Assembly: GCF_022533585.1 (NCBI RefSeq)
Contig: NZ_CP092827.1
Location: 1,218,001 to 1,282,000, forward strand
Source: Pseudomonas sp. LS.1a
Lineage (GTDB): Bacteria; Pseudomonadota; Gammaproteobacteria; Pseudomonadales; Pseudomonadaceae
DNA: 64,000 nucleotides
Reading direction: 5' to 3'
Part shown: positions 8,906-17,638 of the stretch, piece by piece
How positions within the stretch are numbered: position 1 is the first letter of the stretch
Layout: every line of letters starts with the position of its first letter
Position numbers and translations under genes: made by a program
The notes under the pieces: generated by a model
Databases searched by the model: none
The model's input: only the letters and a program-made list of their open reading frames with translations
What the model was told of the DNA's origin: nothing

Positions 8906-9688
8906 TCAGGCCGAGGTGCGCGGGATGGTGTCGTCCTTGCGCAGGGTGAAGATCTCATAACCTGTCGCGGTCACCACCAGGGTGTGTTCCCACTGGGCCG
9001 AGAGCTTGCGGTCCTTGGTGATGGCGGTCCAGCCGTCGCCCAGCACCTTGGTGTCGGCCTTGCCCTGGTTGATCATCGGCTCGATGGTGAAGGTCATGCC
9101 TTCCTTGAGCTCCATGCCGGTGCCGGCGCGGCCGTAGTGCAGGATCTGCGGCTCTTCGTGGAATACCTTGCCGATGCCGTGGCCGCAGAACTCGCGCACC
9201 ACCGAGAAGCCGTTCTTCTCAGCGTGCTTCTGGATCACTTCGCCGATGTCGCCCAGGCGGCAGCCCGGCTTGACCAGTTCGATGGCCTTGTACATGCATT
9301 CCTGGGTGACCTTGGACAGGCGCTCGGCCCATACCGGCACGGTGCCGACGTGGAACATGCGGCTGGTGTCGCCGTGGTAGCCGTCCTTGATCACGGTGAC
9401 GTCGATGTTCAGCGTGTCACCGTCCTTGAGTGGCTTGTCGTTGGGGATGCCGTGGCAGACCACATGGTTGATCGAGGTGCAGATCGACTTCGGGTAGCCC
9501 TTGTAGTTGAGCGGTGCCGGGATGGCCTGCTGGACATTGACGATGTAGTCGTGGCACAGGCGGTCCAGCTCTTCGGTGGTGACACCGGGCTTGACGTGTT
9601 CTTCGATCATTTCCAGCACTTCGGCGGCCAGGCGGCCAGCGATGCGCATCTTCTCGATGTCTTCTGCGGTCTTGATGGTGACGGTCAT
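8906..9688 (-). CDS. map: Methionine aminopeptidase type I
   Basis: Removes the initiator methionine from nascent proteins with small second residues. The 260-residue protein has the complete dinuclear metal site: D96 (LNIDVTV), D107 (HGDTSR), H170 (CGHGIG), E203 (TIEP) and E234 (QWEHT), plus substrate histidine H79 (VVCHG). It lacks the N-terminal zinc-finger extension of type Ib enzymes. It is divergent from rpsB, an arrangement conserved in many gammaproteobacteria, and heads the map-glnD-dapC cluster. Confidence 0.97.
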   Translation of the reverse strand: MTVTIKTAEDIEKMRIAGRLAAEVLEMIEEHVKPGVTTEELDRLCHDYIVNVQQAIPAPLNYKGYPKSICTSINHVVCHGIPNDKPLKDGDTLNIDVTVIKDGYHGDTSRMFHVGTVPVWAERLSKVTQECMYKAIELVKPGCRLGDIGEVIQKHAEKNGFSVVREFCGHGIGKVFHEEPQILHYGRAGTGMELKEGMTFTIEPMINQGKADTKVLGDGWTAITKDRKLSAQWEHTLVVTATGYEIFTLRKDDTIPRTSA

Positions 9689-9786
9689 TACAGGCTCTCT
9701 ACGGCGCCGTGAACGGCGCGAACAAACGGGAAAGGCCGGATTCTAGCAGAGCAGGGCACCGATCGGTCGGGATCCAGGTAGAGAAT

Positions 9787-9832
9787 TGGGGCTGCTGCGC
9801 AGCCCATCGCCGGCAAACCAGCTCCCACAGGA
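9787..9832. repeat. Degenerate REP-like element
   Basis: GGGCTGCTGCGCAGCCC is followed by a half copy of the REP motif (AGCTCCCACAGG). It lies in the map-rpsB gap and looks like a decayed single unit, without the partner seen at other sites. Confidence 0.5.
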
Positions 9833-9953
9833 ATCGCGTTACCCTTGAGGAAGCTGTCATCCATAGGGAGCATTCTGGCCTGTTTGGCGGGGTGCTGCAA
9901 AAGCCGCTGACGGACGCAACAGTATCCGGGTTCCGTTCGGCCGCGGTCTGTGG

Positions 9954-10101
9954 TATAAAATGCGCCGCTTTCGGGGACGACCCCGTCAGCACTTAACCCA
10001 CACACGTGTCGACACGATGACCTGGGTGCCCCGAGTTGCAGAATTCGCGGGTTGGTCATTGGGATACGTGGAGGCCCAACCCGACTTATCAAGGAACTAT
10101 C
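9954..10101 (+). promoter_or_regulatory. rpsB promoter -10 and S2 leader
   Basis: TATAAAAT (9954-9961) is a strong -10; a good -35 is not evident. About 135 bases of untranslated leader follow. Near its end GGGTTGG (10049-10055) can pair with CCAACCC (10076-10082), enclosing a G-rich loop 8 bases before the ribosome binding site AAGGAA (10091). Ribosomal protein S2 is known to repress its own rpsB-tsf mRNA through the leader in gammaproteobacteria. That this hairpin is the target is an inference. The rest of the 413-base map-rpsB gap shows only the REP remnant. Confidence 0.55.
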
Positions 10102-10839
10102 ATGTCCCAAGTCAACATGCGCGATATGCTGAAGGCCGGTGTGCACTTCGGCCACCAGACCCGTTACTGGAACCCGAAAATGGGCAAGTACATTTTCGGC
10201 GCGCGTAACAAGATCCACATCGTCAACCTGGAAAAAACCCTGCCGATGTTCAACGACGCTCTGTCGTTCGTAGAGCGCCTGGCCCAGGGCAAGAACAAGA
10301 TCCTGTTCGTCGGCACCAAGCGTTCCGCCGGCAAGATCGTCGCCGAGCAAGCTGCTCGTTGCGGTTCGCCGTACGTTGACCACCGTTGGTTGGGCGGCAT
10401 GCTGACCAACTACAAGACCATCCGCGCTTCGATCAAGCGTCTGCGCGACCTGGAAACCCAGGCCGAAGACGGCACTTTCGCCAAGCTGACCAAGAAAGAA
10501 GCCCTGATGCGCTCCCGCGATCTGGAAAAACTGGATCGCAGCCTGGGCGGTATCAAGGACATGGGCGGTCTGCCAGACGCTCTGTTCGTGATCGACGTTG
10601 ATCACGAGCGCATCGCGATCACCGAAGCCAACAAGCTGGGCATCCCGGTTATCGGCGTTGTCGATACCAACAGCAGCCCGGAAGGTGTTGACTACATCAT
10701 CCCAGGTAACGATGACGCCATCCGCGCTATCGAGCTGTACATGACTTCGATGGCTGACGCTGTCATCCGCGGCCGCAACAACGTTGCCGGCGGCACCGAA
10801 GTTTACGCTGAAGAAGCGGCTGCACCTGCTGCCGAGTAA
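10102..10839 (+). CDS. rpsB: 30S ribosomal protein S2
   Basis: A 245-residue small-subunit protein, starting [19 protein letters not shown] after AAGGAA (10091-10096). The family segments [28 protein letters not shown] and [20 protein letters not shown] are all present. Codon use is strongly biased, as expected for a ribosomal gene. It forms the classic rpsB-tsf unit with EF-Ts downstream. A terminator-like hairpin between them suggests that only part of the transcripts reach tsf. Confidence 0.98.
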
Positions 10840-10866
10840 TTAGACGCTAGCGTCGACTTGGCACGC

Positions 10867-10891
10867 AAAAAGGGGGCTCTGCCCCCTTTTT
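10867..10891 (+). terminator. Hairpin between rpsB and tsf
   Basis: Perfect 11-bp stem AAAAAGGGGGC / GCCCCCTTTTT with a 3-base loop, ending in a T-run. It works as an intrinsic terminator on either strand and probably lowers tsf relative to rpsB. Confidence 0.8.
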
Positions 10892-11025
10892 GCCACCTTG
10901 AAATCCTGCTGTCAGCATCGGCCCCGCATCATGGGCTCGCTGAGACAAACACAGCGGATTTGCAGAATTGAACGCCCGTGACGAACGGGTGGAATGGTTG
11001 AAAAACTTTCCAAGAGGATTTTGAA

Positions 11026-11889
11026 ATGGCAGCAATTACTGCAGCGCTGGTAAAAGAACTGCGCGAGCGTACCGGCGAAGGCATGATGGATTGCAAGAAG
11101 GCCCTGGAAAAGGCCGGCGGCGACATCGAAAAAGCCATTGACGACATGCGTGCCTCGGGCGCCATCAAGGCCGCCAAAAAGGCTGGCAACGTCGCTGCTG
11201 AAGGCGCTATCGCCGTCAAGACCGACGGTAAATCCGCCGTCCTGCTGGAAGTGAACTCGCAGACCGACTTCCTGGCCCTGCAAGACGACTTCAAGAACTT
11301 CGTTGCCGACAGCATCGAAGAAGCCTTCGCCCAGAAGCTGACCGATGCCGCTCCGCTGATCGCCTCGCGTGAAGCTGCTCGTGAAGCCCTGGTTGCCAAG
11401 TGCGGCGAGAACGTCAACATCCGTCGCCTGGTGCGCGTTGAAGGTGACGTTGTCGGTGCCTACCTGCACGGCAACAAGATCGGCGCTGCCGTTGTCCTGA
11501 AAGGCGGCGACGTCGACCTGGCCAAGAACATCGCCATGCACGTTGCAGCTTCGAACCCTGAGTTCCTGCTGCCGTCGGAAGTTTCGGCCGAAGCGATCGA
11601 GCGTGAGAAGGGCGTCTTCCTGCAGCTGAACGCTGACAAGATCGCCGGCAAGCCGGAAAACATCGTCGAGAACATGATCAAAGGTCGTATCTCGAAGTTC
11701 CTGGCCGAAGCCTCGCTGGTCGAGCAAGCCTTCGTCATGAACCCGGAAGTCAAGGTTGGCGAGCTGGCCAAGAAAGCCGGCGCTGAAATCGTTTCCTTCA
11801 CCTACTTCAAGGTCGGCGAAGGCATCGAGAAGCCAGTCGACAACTTCGCTGAAGAAGTTGCCGCTCAGGTCGCTGCTGCCAAGCAGTAA
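11026..11889 (+). CDS. tsf: Elongation factor Ts
   Basis: Guanine-nucleotide exchange factor that regenerates EF-Tu-GTP. The 287-residue protein starts with the UBA-like N-terminal domain (ITAALVKELRERTGEGMMDC) and the EF-Ts signature EVNSQTDFLA that contacts EF-Tu. A good ribosome binding site (AGAGGA, about 11011-11016) precedes the ATG. It follows rpsB and is ended by its own hairpin at 11911-11944, before pyrH. Confidence 0.98.
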   Translation: MAAITAALVKELRERTGEGMMDCKKALEKAGGDIEKAIDDMRASGAIKAAKKAGNVAAEGAIAVKTDGKSAVLLEVNSQTDFLALQDDFKNFVADSIEEAFAQKLTDAAPLIASREAAREALVAKCGENVNIRRLVRVEGDVVGAYLHGNKIGAAVVLKGGDVDLAKNIAMHVAASNPEFLLPSEVSAEAIEREKGVFLQLNADKIAGKPENIVENMIKGRISKFLAEASLVEQAFVMNPEVKVGELAKKAGAEIVSFTYFKVGEGIEKPVDNFAEEVAAQVAAAKQ

Positions 11890-11910
11890 GACAGCCCCGT
11901 CTGTCGCCCC

Positions 11911-11944
11911 AAAGAGGCTGCCCGCTCACGCGCGCAGCCTCTTT
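11911..11944 (+). terminator. Terminator after tsf
   Basis: Arms AAAGAGGCTGC (11911-11921) and GCAGCCTCTTT (11934-11944) form an 11-bp stem just after the tsf stop codon. Confidence 0.75.
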
Positions 11945-12069
11945 GTCAAAACGGCGAAGGGTTTATAAGGCCCGTCGTCGCTGGCACCGAAGCGGTGCCA
12001 CGCTACAGTTAGCAGGCTGCAAACAGCCCGCACGAATTTTCTAAAAGTACGCCGCAGGAGAGACTCGCA

Positions 12070-12813
12070 ATGGCTCAGCAGGTGAGTGGTCGCCAACCTC
12101 GCTATAAACGCATTTTGCTCAAACTTAGCGGCGAGGCCCTGATGGGCTCGGAAGACTTCGGGATCGACCCGAAAGTGCTGGATCGCATGGCCCTCGAAGT
12201 TGGCCAGCTGGTAGGGATCGGAGTCCAGGTCGGCCTGGTGATCGGTGGTGGCAACCTGTTCCGCGGCGCCGCGCTCAGTGCAGCCGGCATGGACCGCGTC
12301 ACCGGTGACCACATGGGTATGCTGGCCACCGTGATGAACGGCCTGGCCATGCGCGATGCGCTGGAGCGCTCGAACATCCCGGCCCTGGTCATGTCGGCCA
12401 TTTCCATGGTCGGTGTCACCGATCATTACGATCGTCGCAAAGCTATTCGCCACCTCAACTCCGGGGATGTGGTAATTTTCTCCGCCGGTACCGGCAACCC
12501 GTTCTTCACCACCGACTCCGCGGCCTGCCTGCGCGCCATCGAAATCGATGCCGACGTGGTGCTGAAGGCGACCAAGGTCGATGGTGTGTACACTGCCGAT
12601 CCATTCAAGGACCCGCATGCCGAGAAGTTCGATCACCTGACCTACGACGAGGTCCTGGATCGCAAGCTGGGTGTGATGGACCTGACCGCAATCTGCCTGT
12701 GCCGTGACCACAAGATGCCATTGCGGGTATTCAACATGAACAAGCCTGGCGCCCTGCTGAACATCGTGGTGGGTGGCGCTGAAGGTACTCTGATCGAGGA
12801 AGGCCAAGCATGA
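12070..12813 (+). CDS. pyrH: UMP kinase
   Basis: Hexameric bacterial UMP kinase of the amino-acid-kinase fold, making UDP from UMP and ATP. The 247-residue protein contains [13 protein letters not shown] near the N-terminus, GGGNLFRGA for phosphate binding, and the C-terminal [21 protein letters not shown] Shine-Dalgarno sequence (GCAGGAGAG) lies just upstream. Its stop overlaps the frr start in ATGA, so UMP kinase and ribosome recycling factor are translationally coupled. Confidence 0.97.
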
Positions 12814-13367
12814 TCAACGACATCAAGAAAGACGCGCAGGAGCGCATGACCAAGTCCCTCGAGGCCCTGGCTCGCAACCTGGCGGCAATCCGCACCGGTC
12901 GCGCCCACCCAAGCATCCTGGACAGCGTCAAGGTCCCGGCCTGGGGTAGCGAGATGCCGCTGAACCAGGTGGCCGCGATCACCGTCGAAGATGCCCGTAC
13001 CCTGAAGATCGTCGCCCACGACAAGAACCTCAGCGCCGCCATCGAGAAGGCCATCCTCACCTCCGACCTGGGCCTGAACCCGTCCAGCGCCGGTACCACC
13101 ATCCGTGTGCCGATGCCGGCCCTGACCGAGGAAACCCGCAAGGGCTACACCAAGCAGGCCAGTGGCGTTGCCGAGGATGCCAAGGTGGCCGTGCGCAACG
13201 TGCGCCGTGACGCCCTGGCCGACCTGAAGAAGCTGACCAAGGACAAGGAAATCAGCGAAGACGAAGAGCGTCGTGCCGCTGACGAGATCCAGAAACTGAC
13301 CGACAAGTACGTTGCCGAGGTCGATGCTGCCTTCAAAGCCAAGGAAAAGGACCTGATGGCCGTCTAA
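12810..13367 (+). CDS. frr: Ribosome recycling factor
   Basis: Splits the post-termination ribosome together with EF-G. The 185-residue length is standard. The N-terminus [20 protein letters not shown] and the segment [12 protein letters not shown] are family marks, and the C-terminal half is the long helical bundle. It overlaps pyrH by four bases and is 15 bases upstream of uppS, so it belongs to the pyrH-frr-uppS-cdsA-dxr transcript. Confidence 0.98.
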
Positions 13368-13382
13368 GGCCGGGGTTTTTTA

Positions 13383-14138
13383 ATGGAAAAGACCAAGCCA
13401 GCGGTGCCGTCCTCGGTGCCGCGTCATGTCGCGATCATCATGGATGGCAACAACCGCTGGGCGAAAAAGCGCCTGCTGCCCGGCGTCGCCGGGCACAAGG
13501 CGGGTGTCGACGCCGTTCGCGCGGTCATCGAAGTCTGTGCCGAGTCCGGGGTCGAGGTGCTGACCCTGTTCGCCTTCTCCAGCGAGAACTGGCAGCGCCC
13601 CGCCGAAGAGGTGGGTGCGCTGATGGAGTTGTTCTTTTCGGCCCTGCGCCGCGAGGCCAAGCGCCTCAACGAGAACAACATCAGCCTGCGAATCATTGGT
13701 GACCGTTCGCGTTTCCATCCCGAGCTGCAGGCCGCCATGCGCGAGGCCGAGGCGCTGACCGCCGGCAACAACCGCTTCATCCTGCAGATCGCGGCCAACT
13801 ACGGTGGCCAGTGGGACATCGCCCAGGCCGCCCAGCGGCTGGCGCGGGAAGTGCAAGCCGGGCACCTGCGCCCGGAAGACATCACCCCGGGCCTGCTGCA
13901 GACCTGCCTGGCAACCGGCGAACTGCCGCTGCCGGACCTGTGCATCCGCACTGGCGGCGAGCACCGCATCAGCAACTTCCTGCTGTGGCAGCTGGCCTAC
14001 GCCGAGTTGTACTTCTCCGACCTGTACTGGCCGGACTTCAAACACGAGGCCATGCGCAACGCCCTGGCCGATTTCGCTTCGCGCCAGCGCCGCTTCGGTA
14101 AGACCAGCGAGCAGGTCGAGGCTGGAGCTCGTGCTTAA
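13383..14138 (+). CDS. uppS: Isoprenyl (di-trans,poly-cis-undecaprenyl) diphosphate synthase
   Basis: Makes the C55 lipid carrier for peptidoglycan and O-antigen from farnesyl and isopentenyl diphosphates. The 251-residue protein has the signature HVAIIMDGNNRWAKKR, with catalytic D21 binding Mg2+ and diphosphate, and the C-terminal RTGGEHRISNFLLWQLAYAE. Its stop codon overlaps the cdsA start by one base (TAATG), consistent with coupled translation of membrane-lipid enzymes. Confidence 0.97.
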   Translation: MEKTKPAVPSSVPRHVAIIMDGNNRWAKKRLLPGVAGHKAGVDAVRAVIEVCAESGVEVLTLFAFSSENWQRPAEEVGALMELFFSALRREAKRLNENNISLRIIGDRSRFHPELQAAMREAEALTAGNNRFILQIAANYGGQWDIAQAAQRLAREVQAGHLRPEDITPGLLQTCLATGELPLPDLCIRTGGEHRISNFLLWQLAYAELYFSDLYWPDFKHEAMRNALADFASRQRRFGKTSEQVEAGARA

Positions 14139-14953
14139 TGCTTAAACAACGCATCATTACCGCGCTGATCCTGCTGCCGGTCGCGCTGGGTGGCTTCTTC
14201 CTGCTCAATGGTGGGGATTTCGCCCTGTTCATCGGCTTCGTGGTGACCCTCGGCGCCTGGGAGTGGGCGCGCCTGGCCGGGCTGATGGCCCAGCCGCTGC
14301 GCATCGCCTATGCCGTGGTCGTCGCCGGAGCGCTGATGCTGCTGTACATCCTTCCGGAGCTGGCACCCTGGGTGCTGGGTGCCGCAGTGATCTGGTGGGG
14401 GTTGGCCACCTGGCTGGTGCTTACCTACCCGCGCAGCAGTGAGCTGTGGGCCAGTGCTGCCTGCCGCTTGCTGATCGGCCTGCTGGTATTGCTGCCGGCC
14501 TGGCAGGGGCTGGTGCTGCTCAAGCACTGGCCGTTGGGTAACTGGCTGATCCTGTCGGTCATGGTGCTGGTGTGGGCTGCCGATATTGGCGCTTACTTCT
14601 CTGGCCGTGCCTTCGGCAAGCGCAAGCTGGCGCCACAGGTCAGCCCGGGCAAGAGCTGGGAGGGCGTGTATGGCGGCCTGGTGGTCAGCCTGGCGATTAC
14701 CTTGGTGGTCGGCATCAGCCGCGACTGGGGCTTCGGCCAGATCCTGCTGGGCCTGCTGGGTGCCGCGCTGGTGGTCATGTCTTCGGTGGTCGGTGACCTG
14801 ACCGAAAGCATGTTCAAGCGCCGTTCCGGCATCAAGGACAGCAGCAACCTGTTGCCCGGGCACGGTGGGGTGCTTGACCGCATCGACAGCCTGACCGCGG
14901 CGATCCCGATTTTCGCCGTGCTGCTGTGGGCTGCCGAATGGGGTGTGATGTGA
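14138..14953 (+). CDS. cdsA: Phosphatidate cytidylyltransferase (CDP-diglyceride synthase)
   Basis: Integral inner-membrane enzyme making CDP-diacylglycerol from phosphatidic acid and CTP, the branch point of phospholipid synthesis. The 271-residue protein is nearly all transmembrane helices. The C-terminal CDP-diglyceride synthase signature runs through [18 protein letters not shown] and [11 protein letters not shown], giving the metal and CTP site. The dxr GTG start overlaps its stop (GTGA). Confidence 0.96.
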   Translation: MLKQRIITALILLPVALGGFFLLNGGDFALFIGFVVTLGAWEWARLAGLMAQPLRIAYAVVVAGALMLLYILPELAPWVLGAAVIWWGLATWLVLTYPRSSELWASAACRLLIGLLVLLPAWQGLVLLKHWPLGNWLILSVMVLVWAADIGAYFSGRAFGKRKLAPQVSPGKSWEGVYGGLVVSLAITLVVGISRDWGFGQILLGLLGAALVVMSSVVGDLTESMFKRRSGIKDSSNLLPGHGGVLDRIDSLTAAIPIFAVLLWAAEWGVM

Positions 14954-16140
14954 GTCGTCCGCAGCGTATTACCGTGCTGGGGGCCACCGGCTCCATCGGC
15001 CTGAGCACGCTGGACGTCATCGCACGCCACCCCGACCGCTACCAGGTGTTCGCCCTGAGTGGCTATTCGCGTATCGACGAATTGCTGGCCCTGTGCGTTC
15101 GCCATCGCCCGGTGTTCGCCGTGGTGCCGAGCGCCGAGGCGGCCGCGCGACTGCGCGAAAGCCTGGCTGCGGCGGGCTGCGCCACCGAGGTACTGGAAGG
15201 CGAGGCCGGGCTGTGCCAGGTGGCTTCTGCGTCGGAAGTGGATGCGGTGATGGCGGCCATTGTCGGCGCCGCCGGCCTGCGTCCCACCCTGGCGGCGGTC
15301 GAGGCAGGCAAGAAGGTGTTGCTGGCCAACAAGGAAGCGCTGGTGATGTCCGGCGCGCTGTTCATGGAGGCGGTGCGGCGCAGTGGTGCCGTGCTGCTGC
15401 CGATCGACAGCGAGCACAACGCGATCTTCCAGTGCATGCCCGGCGACTACGCGCGCGGTCTGAGTGCCGTCGGCGTGCGCCGGATCCTGCTCACCGCCTC
15501 CGGCGGCCCGTTCCGCGAGACTCCCGTCGAGGCGCTGCTGGACGTCACCCCGGAACAAGCCTGCGCGCACCCCAACTGGTCCATGGGGCGCAAGATTTCC
15601 GTGGATTCGGCCAGCATGATGAACAAGGGCCTGGAGCTGATCGAGGCTTGCTGGCTGTTCGATGCCGCACCGGCCAGGGTCGAGGTGGTGGTGCACCCGC
15701 AAAGCGTGATCCACTCCCTGGTGGACTACGTGGACGGTTCGGTGCTGGCGCAGCTGGGTAACCCGGACATGCGCACGCCCATCGCCAACGCCCTGGCCTG
15801 GCCCGAGCGGATCGACTCCGGGGTGGCCCCGCTGGACCTGTTCGCCATCGCCCGTCTGGATTTCCAGGCGCCCGACGAACAGCGCTTCCCTTGCCTGCGC
15901 CTGGCGCGGCAGGCTGCCGAAGCCGGCAACAGCGCACCAGCCGTGCTCAATGCGGCCAACGAGGTTGCGGTCGAGGCATTTCTCCAGCGGCGTATCCGCT
16001 TCCCGGAGATCGCGGGTATGATCGAACAGGTGCTCGATCAGGAGCCCGTCGTACCGCTGCCGTCGCTGGACGCGGTGTTCGCCGCCGACCAGCGTGCCCG
16101 GGAGCTTTCCCGTGAGTGGCTGAGGCGTCACGGTCGCTGA
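14950..16140 (+). CDS. dxr: 1-deoxy-D-xylulose 5-phosphate reductoisomerase
   Basis: NADPH-dependent second enzyme of the MEP isoprenoid pathway, converting DXP to MEP. The 396-residue protein begins at a GTG that overlaps the cdsA stop; an in-frame ATG at 14926 would push the start into cdsA and adds residues not seen in the family. The NADPH site is [20 protein letters not shown], the Mg2+ and substrate site includes [11 protein letters not shown] and ASGGPFR, and [13 protein letters not shown] is also present. With ispD (35.5 kb) and ispF (39.5 kb), three MEP-pathway genes lie in this window. Confidence 0.96.
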   Translation: MSRPQRITVLGATGSIGLSTLDVIARHPDRYQVFALSGYSRIDELLALCVRHRPVFAVVPSAEAAARLRESLAAAGCATEVLEGEAGLCQVASASEVDAVMAAIVGAAGLRPTLAAVEAGKKVLLANKEALVMSGALFMEAVRRSGAVLLPIDSEHNAIFQCMPGDYARGLSAVGVRRILLTASGGPFRETPVEALLDVTPEQACAHPNWSMGRKISVDSASMMNKGLELIEACWLFDAAPARVEVVVHPQSVIHSLVDYVDGSVLAQLGNPDMRTPIANALAWPERIDSGVAPLDLFAIARLDFQAPDEQRFPCLRLARQAAEAGNSAPAVLNAANEVAVEAFLQRRIRFPEIAGMIEQVLDQEPVVPLPSLDAVFAADQRARELSREWLRRHGR

Positions 16141-16211
16141 TGCAGGCCCGCCACGGTTCACGAGGGGGCTGGGCATGATGCCAGCCCGCTGAACATCATT
16201 CGGAGATGGAT

Positions 16212-17564
16212 ATGACAGCGCTCTACATGATTATCGGCACCCTCGTAGCCCTGGGTGTGCTGGTCACTTTCCATGAGTTCGGCCACTTCTGGGTGGCGCG
16301 CCGCTGCGGTGTCAAGGTGCTGCGCTTCTCGGTGGGCTTCGGTACGCCGCTGCTGCGCTGGCATGACCGCCATGGCACCGAATTCGTGATCGCGGCGATC
16401 CCGCTGGGTGGTTACGTCAAGATGCTCGACGAGCGCGAGGGCGACGTGCCGTCGGCGCTGGTCGGCCAGTCGTTCAACCGCAAGTCCGTGCGCCAGCGTA
16501 TCGCGATCGTCGCGGCGGGCCCGGTTGCCAACTTCCTGCTGGCCATCCTGTTCTTCTGGGTGCTGGCGATGCTGGGTACCCAGCAGGTCCGCCCGGTGAT
16601 CGGTGCAGTCGAGGCTGGCAGCCTGGCAGCATCTGCAGGCCTGACCGCAGGTCAGGAAATCGTCTCCATCGACGGCAAGCCGACCAATGGTTGGTCCGCG
16701 GTCAATCTGCAGCTGGTCCGCCGTCTGGGCGAGAGCGGCACCTTGCAGGTTGGCGTGCGTGAAGAAGGTGCCAGTGCCGAGCGCCAACTGCAGGTGAAGC
16801 TGGATAACTGGCTCAAGGGTGCCGACGAACCGGACCCGATCCAGTCGCTTGGGCTGCAGCCTTGGCGCCCGGCGATCGTGCCGGTGTTGGCCGAGATCGA
16901 TCCGAAGGGCCCGGCTGCCGCTGCAGGCCTGAAAACCGGTGACAGGCTGCTGGCCCTCGATGGCGTGGCCGTGAACGAATGGCAGCAGGTGGTCGATGCC
17001 GTGCGGGCCCGCCCGCAAGCCAAGGTGGTGGTGCGTGTCGAGCGCGATGGTGCTGCGCTGGAGGTACCGGTCACCCTGGCGCGCAAGGGCGAGGGCAAGG
17101 CTGCCGGCGGCTATCTGGGTGCCGGGGTAAAAGGTGGCGAATGGCCTGCCAACATGCTCCGCGAAGTCAGCTACGGCCCGCTGGATGCGGTGGGTGAGGG
17201 GCTGTCACGTACCTGGAACATGAGCGTCCTGACCCTTGAATCGCTGAAGAAAATGCTGTTCGGGGAGCTCTCGGTAAAAAACTTGAGTGGACCGATAACC
17301 ATTGCTAAAGTGGCGGGCGCTTCAGCCCAGTCCGGCGTGGGGGATTTCCTGAATTTCCTGGCCTACCTGAGCATAAGCCTGGGGGTTCTTAACCTGCTGC
17401 CCATCCCGGTTCTGGATGGGGGGCATTTGCTGTTTTACCTGGTCGAGTGGGCGCGCGGTCGTCCGCTGTCGGATCGGGTGCAAGGTTGGGGGGTCCAGAT
17501 CGGTATCAGTTTGGTCATAGGGGTGATGTTGCTCGCCCTGATCAACGATCTGGGTCGACTATAA
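16212..17564 (+). CDS. rseP: Site-2 protease RseP (regulator of sigma-E/AlgU)
   Basis: Inner-membrane zinc metalloprotease that cuts the anti-sigma factor MucA/RseA after site-1 cleavage, releasing AlgU (sigma-E) under envelope stress. From the chosen start the protein has 450 residues. The zinc motif HEFGH is at residues 21-25 in the first membrane helix, two PDZ domains follow, and the third ligand motif NLLPIPVLDGGH is near the C-terminus. The ATG at 16212 is preferred because CGGAG (16201-16205) directly touches the alternative ATG at 16206. It is followed at 75 bases by bamA, whose product it helps supervise. Confidence 0.96.
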   Translation: MTALYMIIGTLVALGVLVTFHEFGHFWVARRCGVKVLRFSVGFGTPLLRWHDRHGTEFVIAAIPLGGYVKMLDEREGDVPSALVGQSFNRKSVRQRIAIVAAGPVANFLLAILFFWVLAMLGTQQVRPVIGAVEAGSLAASAGLTAGQEIVSIDGKPTNGWSAVNLQLVRRLGESGTLQVGVREEGASAERQLQVKLDNWLKGADEPDPIQSLGLQPWRPAIVPVLAEIDPKGPAAAAGLKTGDRLLALDGVAVNEWQQVVDAVRARPQAKVVVRVERDGAALEVPVTLARKGEGKAAGGYLGAGVKGGEWPANMLREVSYGPLDAVGEGLSRTWNMSVLTLESLKKMLFGELSVKNLSGPITIAKVAGASAQSGVGDFLNFLAYLSISLGVLNLLPIPVLDGGHLLFYLVEWARGRPLSDRVQGWGVQIGISLVIGVMLLALINDLGRL

Positions 17565-17638
17565 AGCTTCGCTCAATTGCGAAACCTGCCGTCTTGTCGC
17601 GGCGGGCTGTTTATTGCCAGTTGGAATAAAAGGACTTC

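Noticed and set aside
6957..8960. 667-codon plus-strand frame opposite glnD
   Set aside because: Mirror frame of glnD, with biased composition and no domain or ribosome site.
16166..16187. GGGCTGG..CCAGCCC hairpin between dxr and rseP as a terminator
   Set aside because: Short stem without a T-run; the genes are co-directional and closely spaced, so termination is doubtful.
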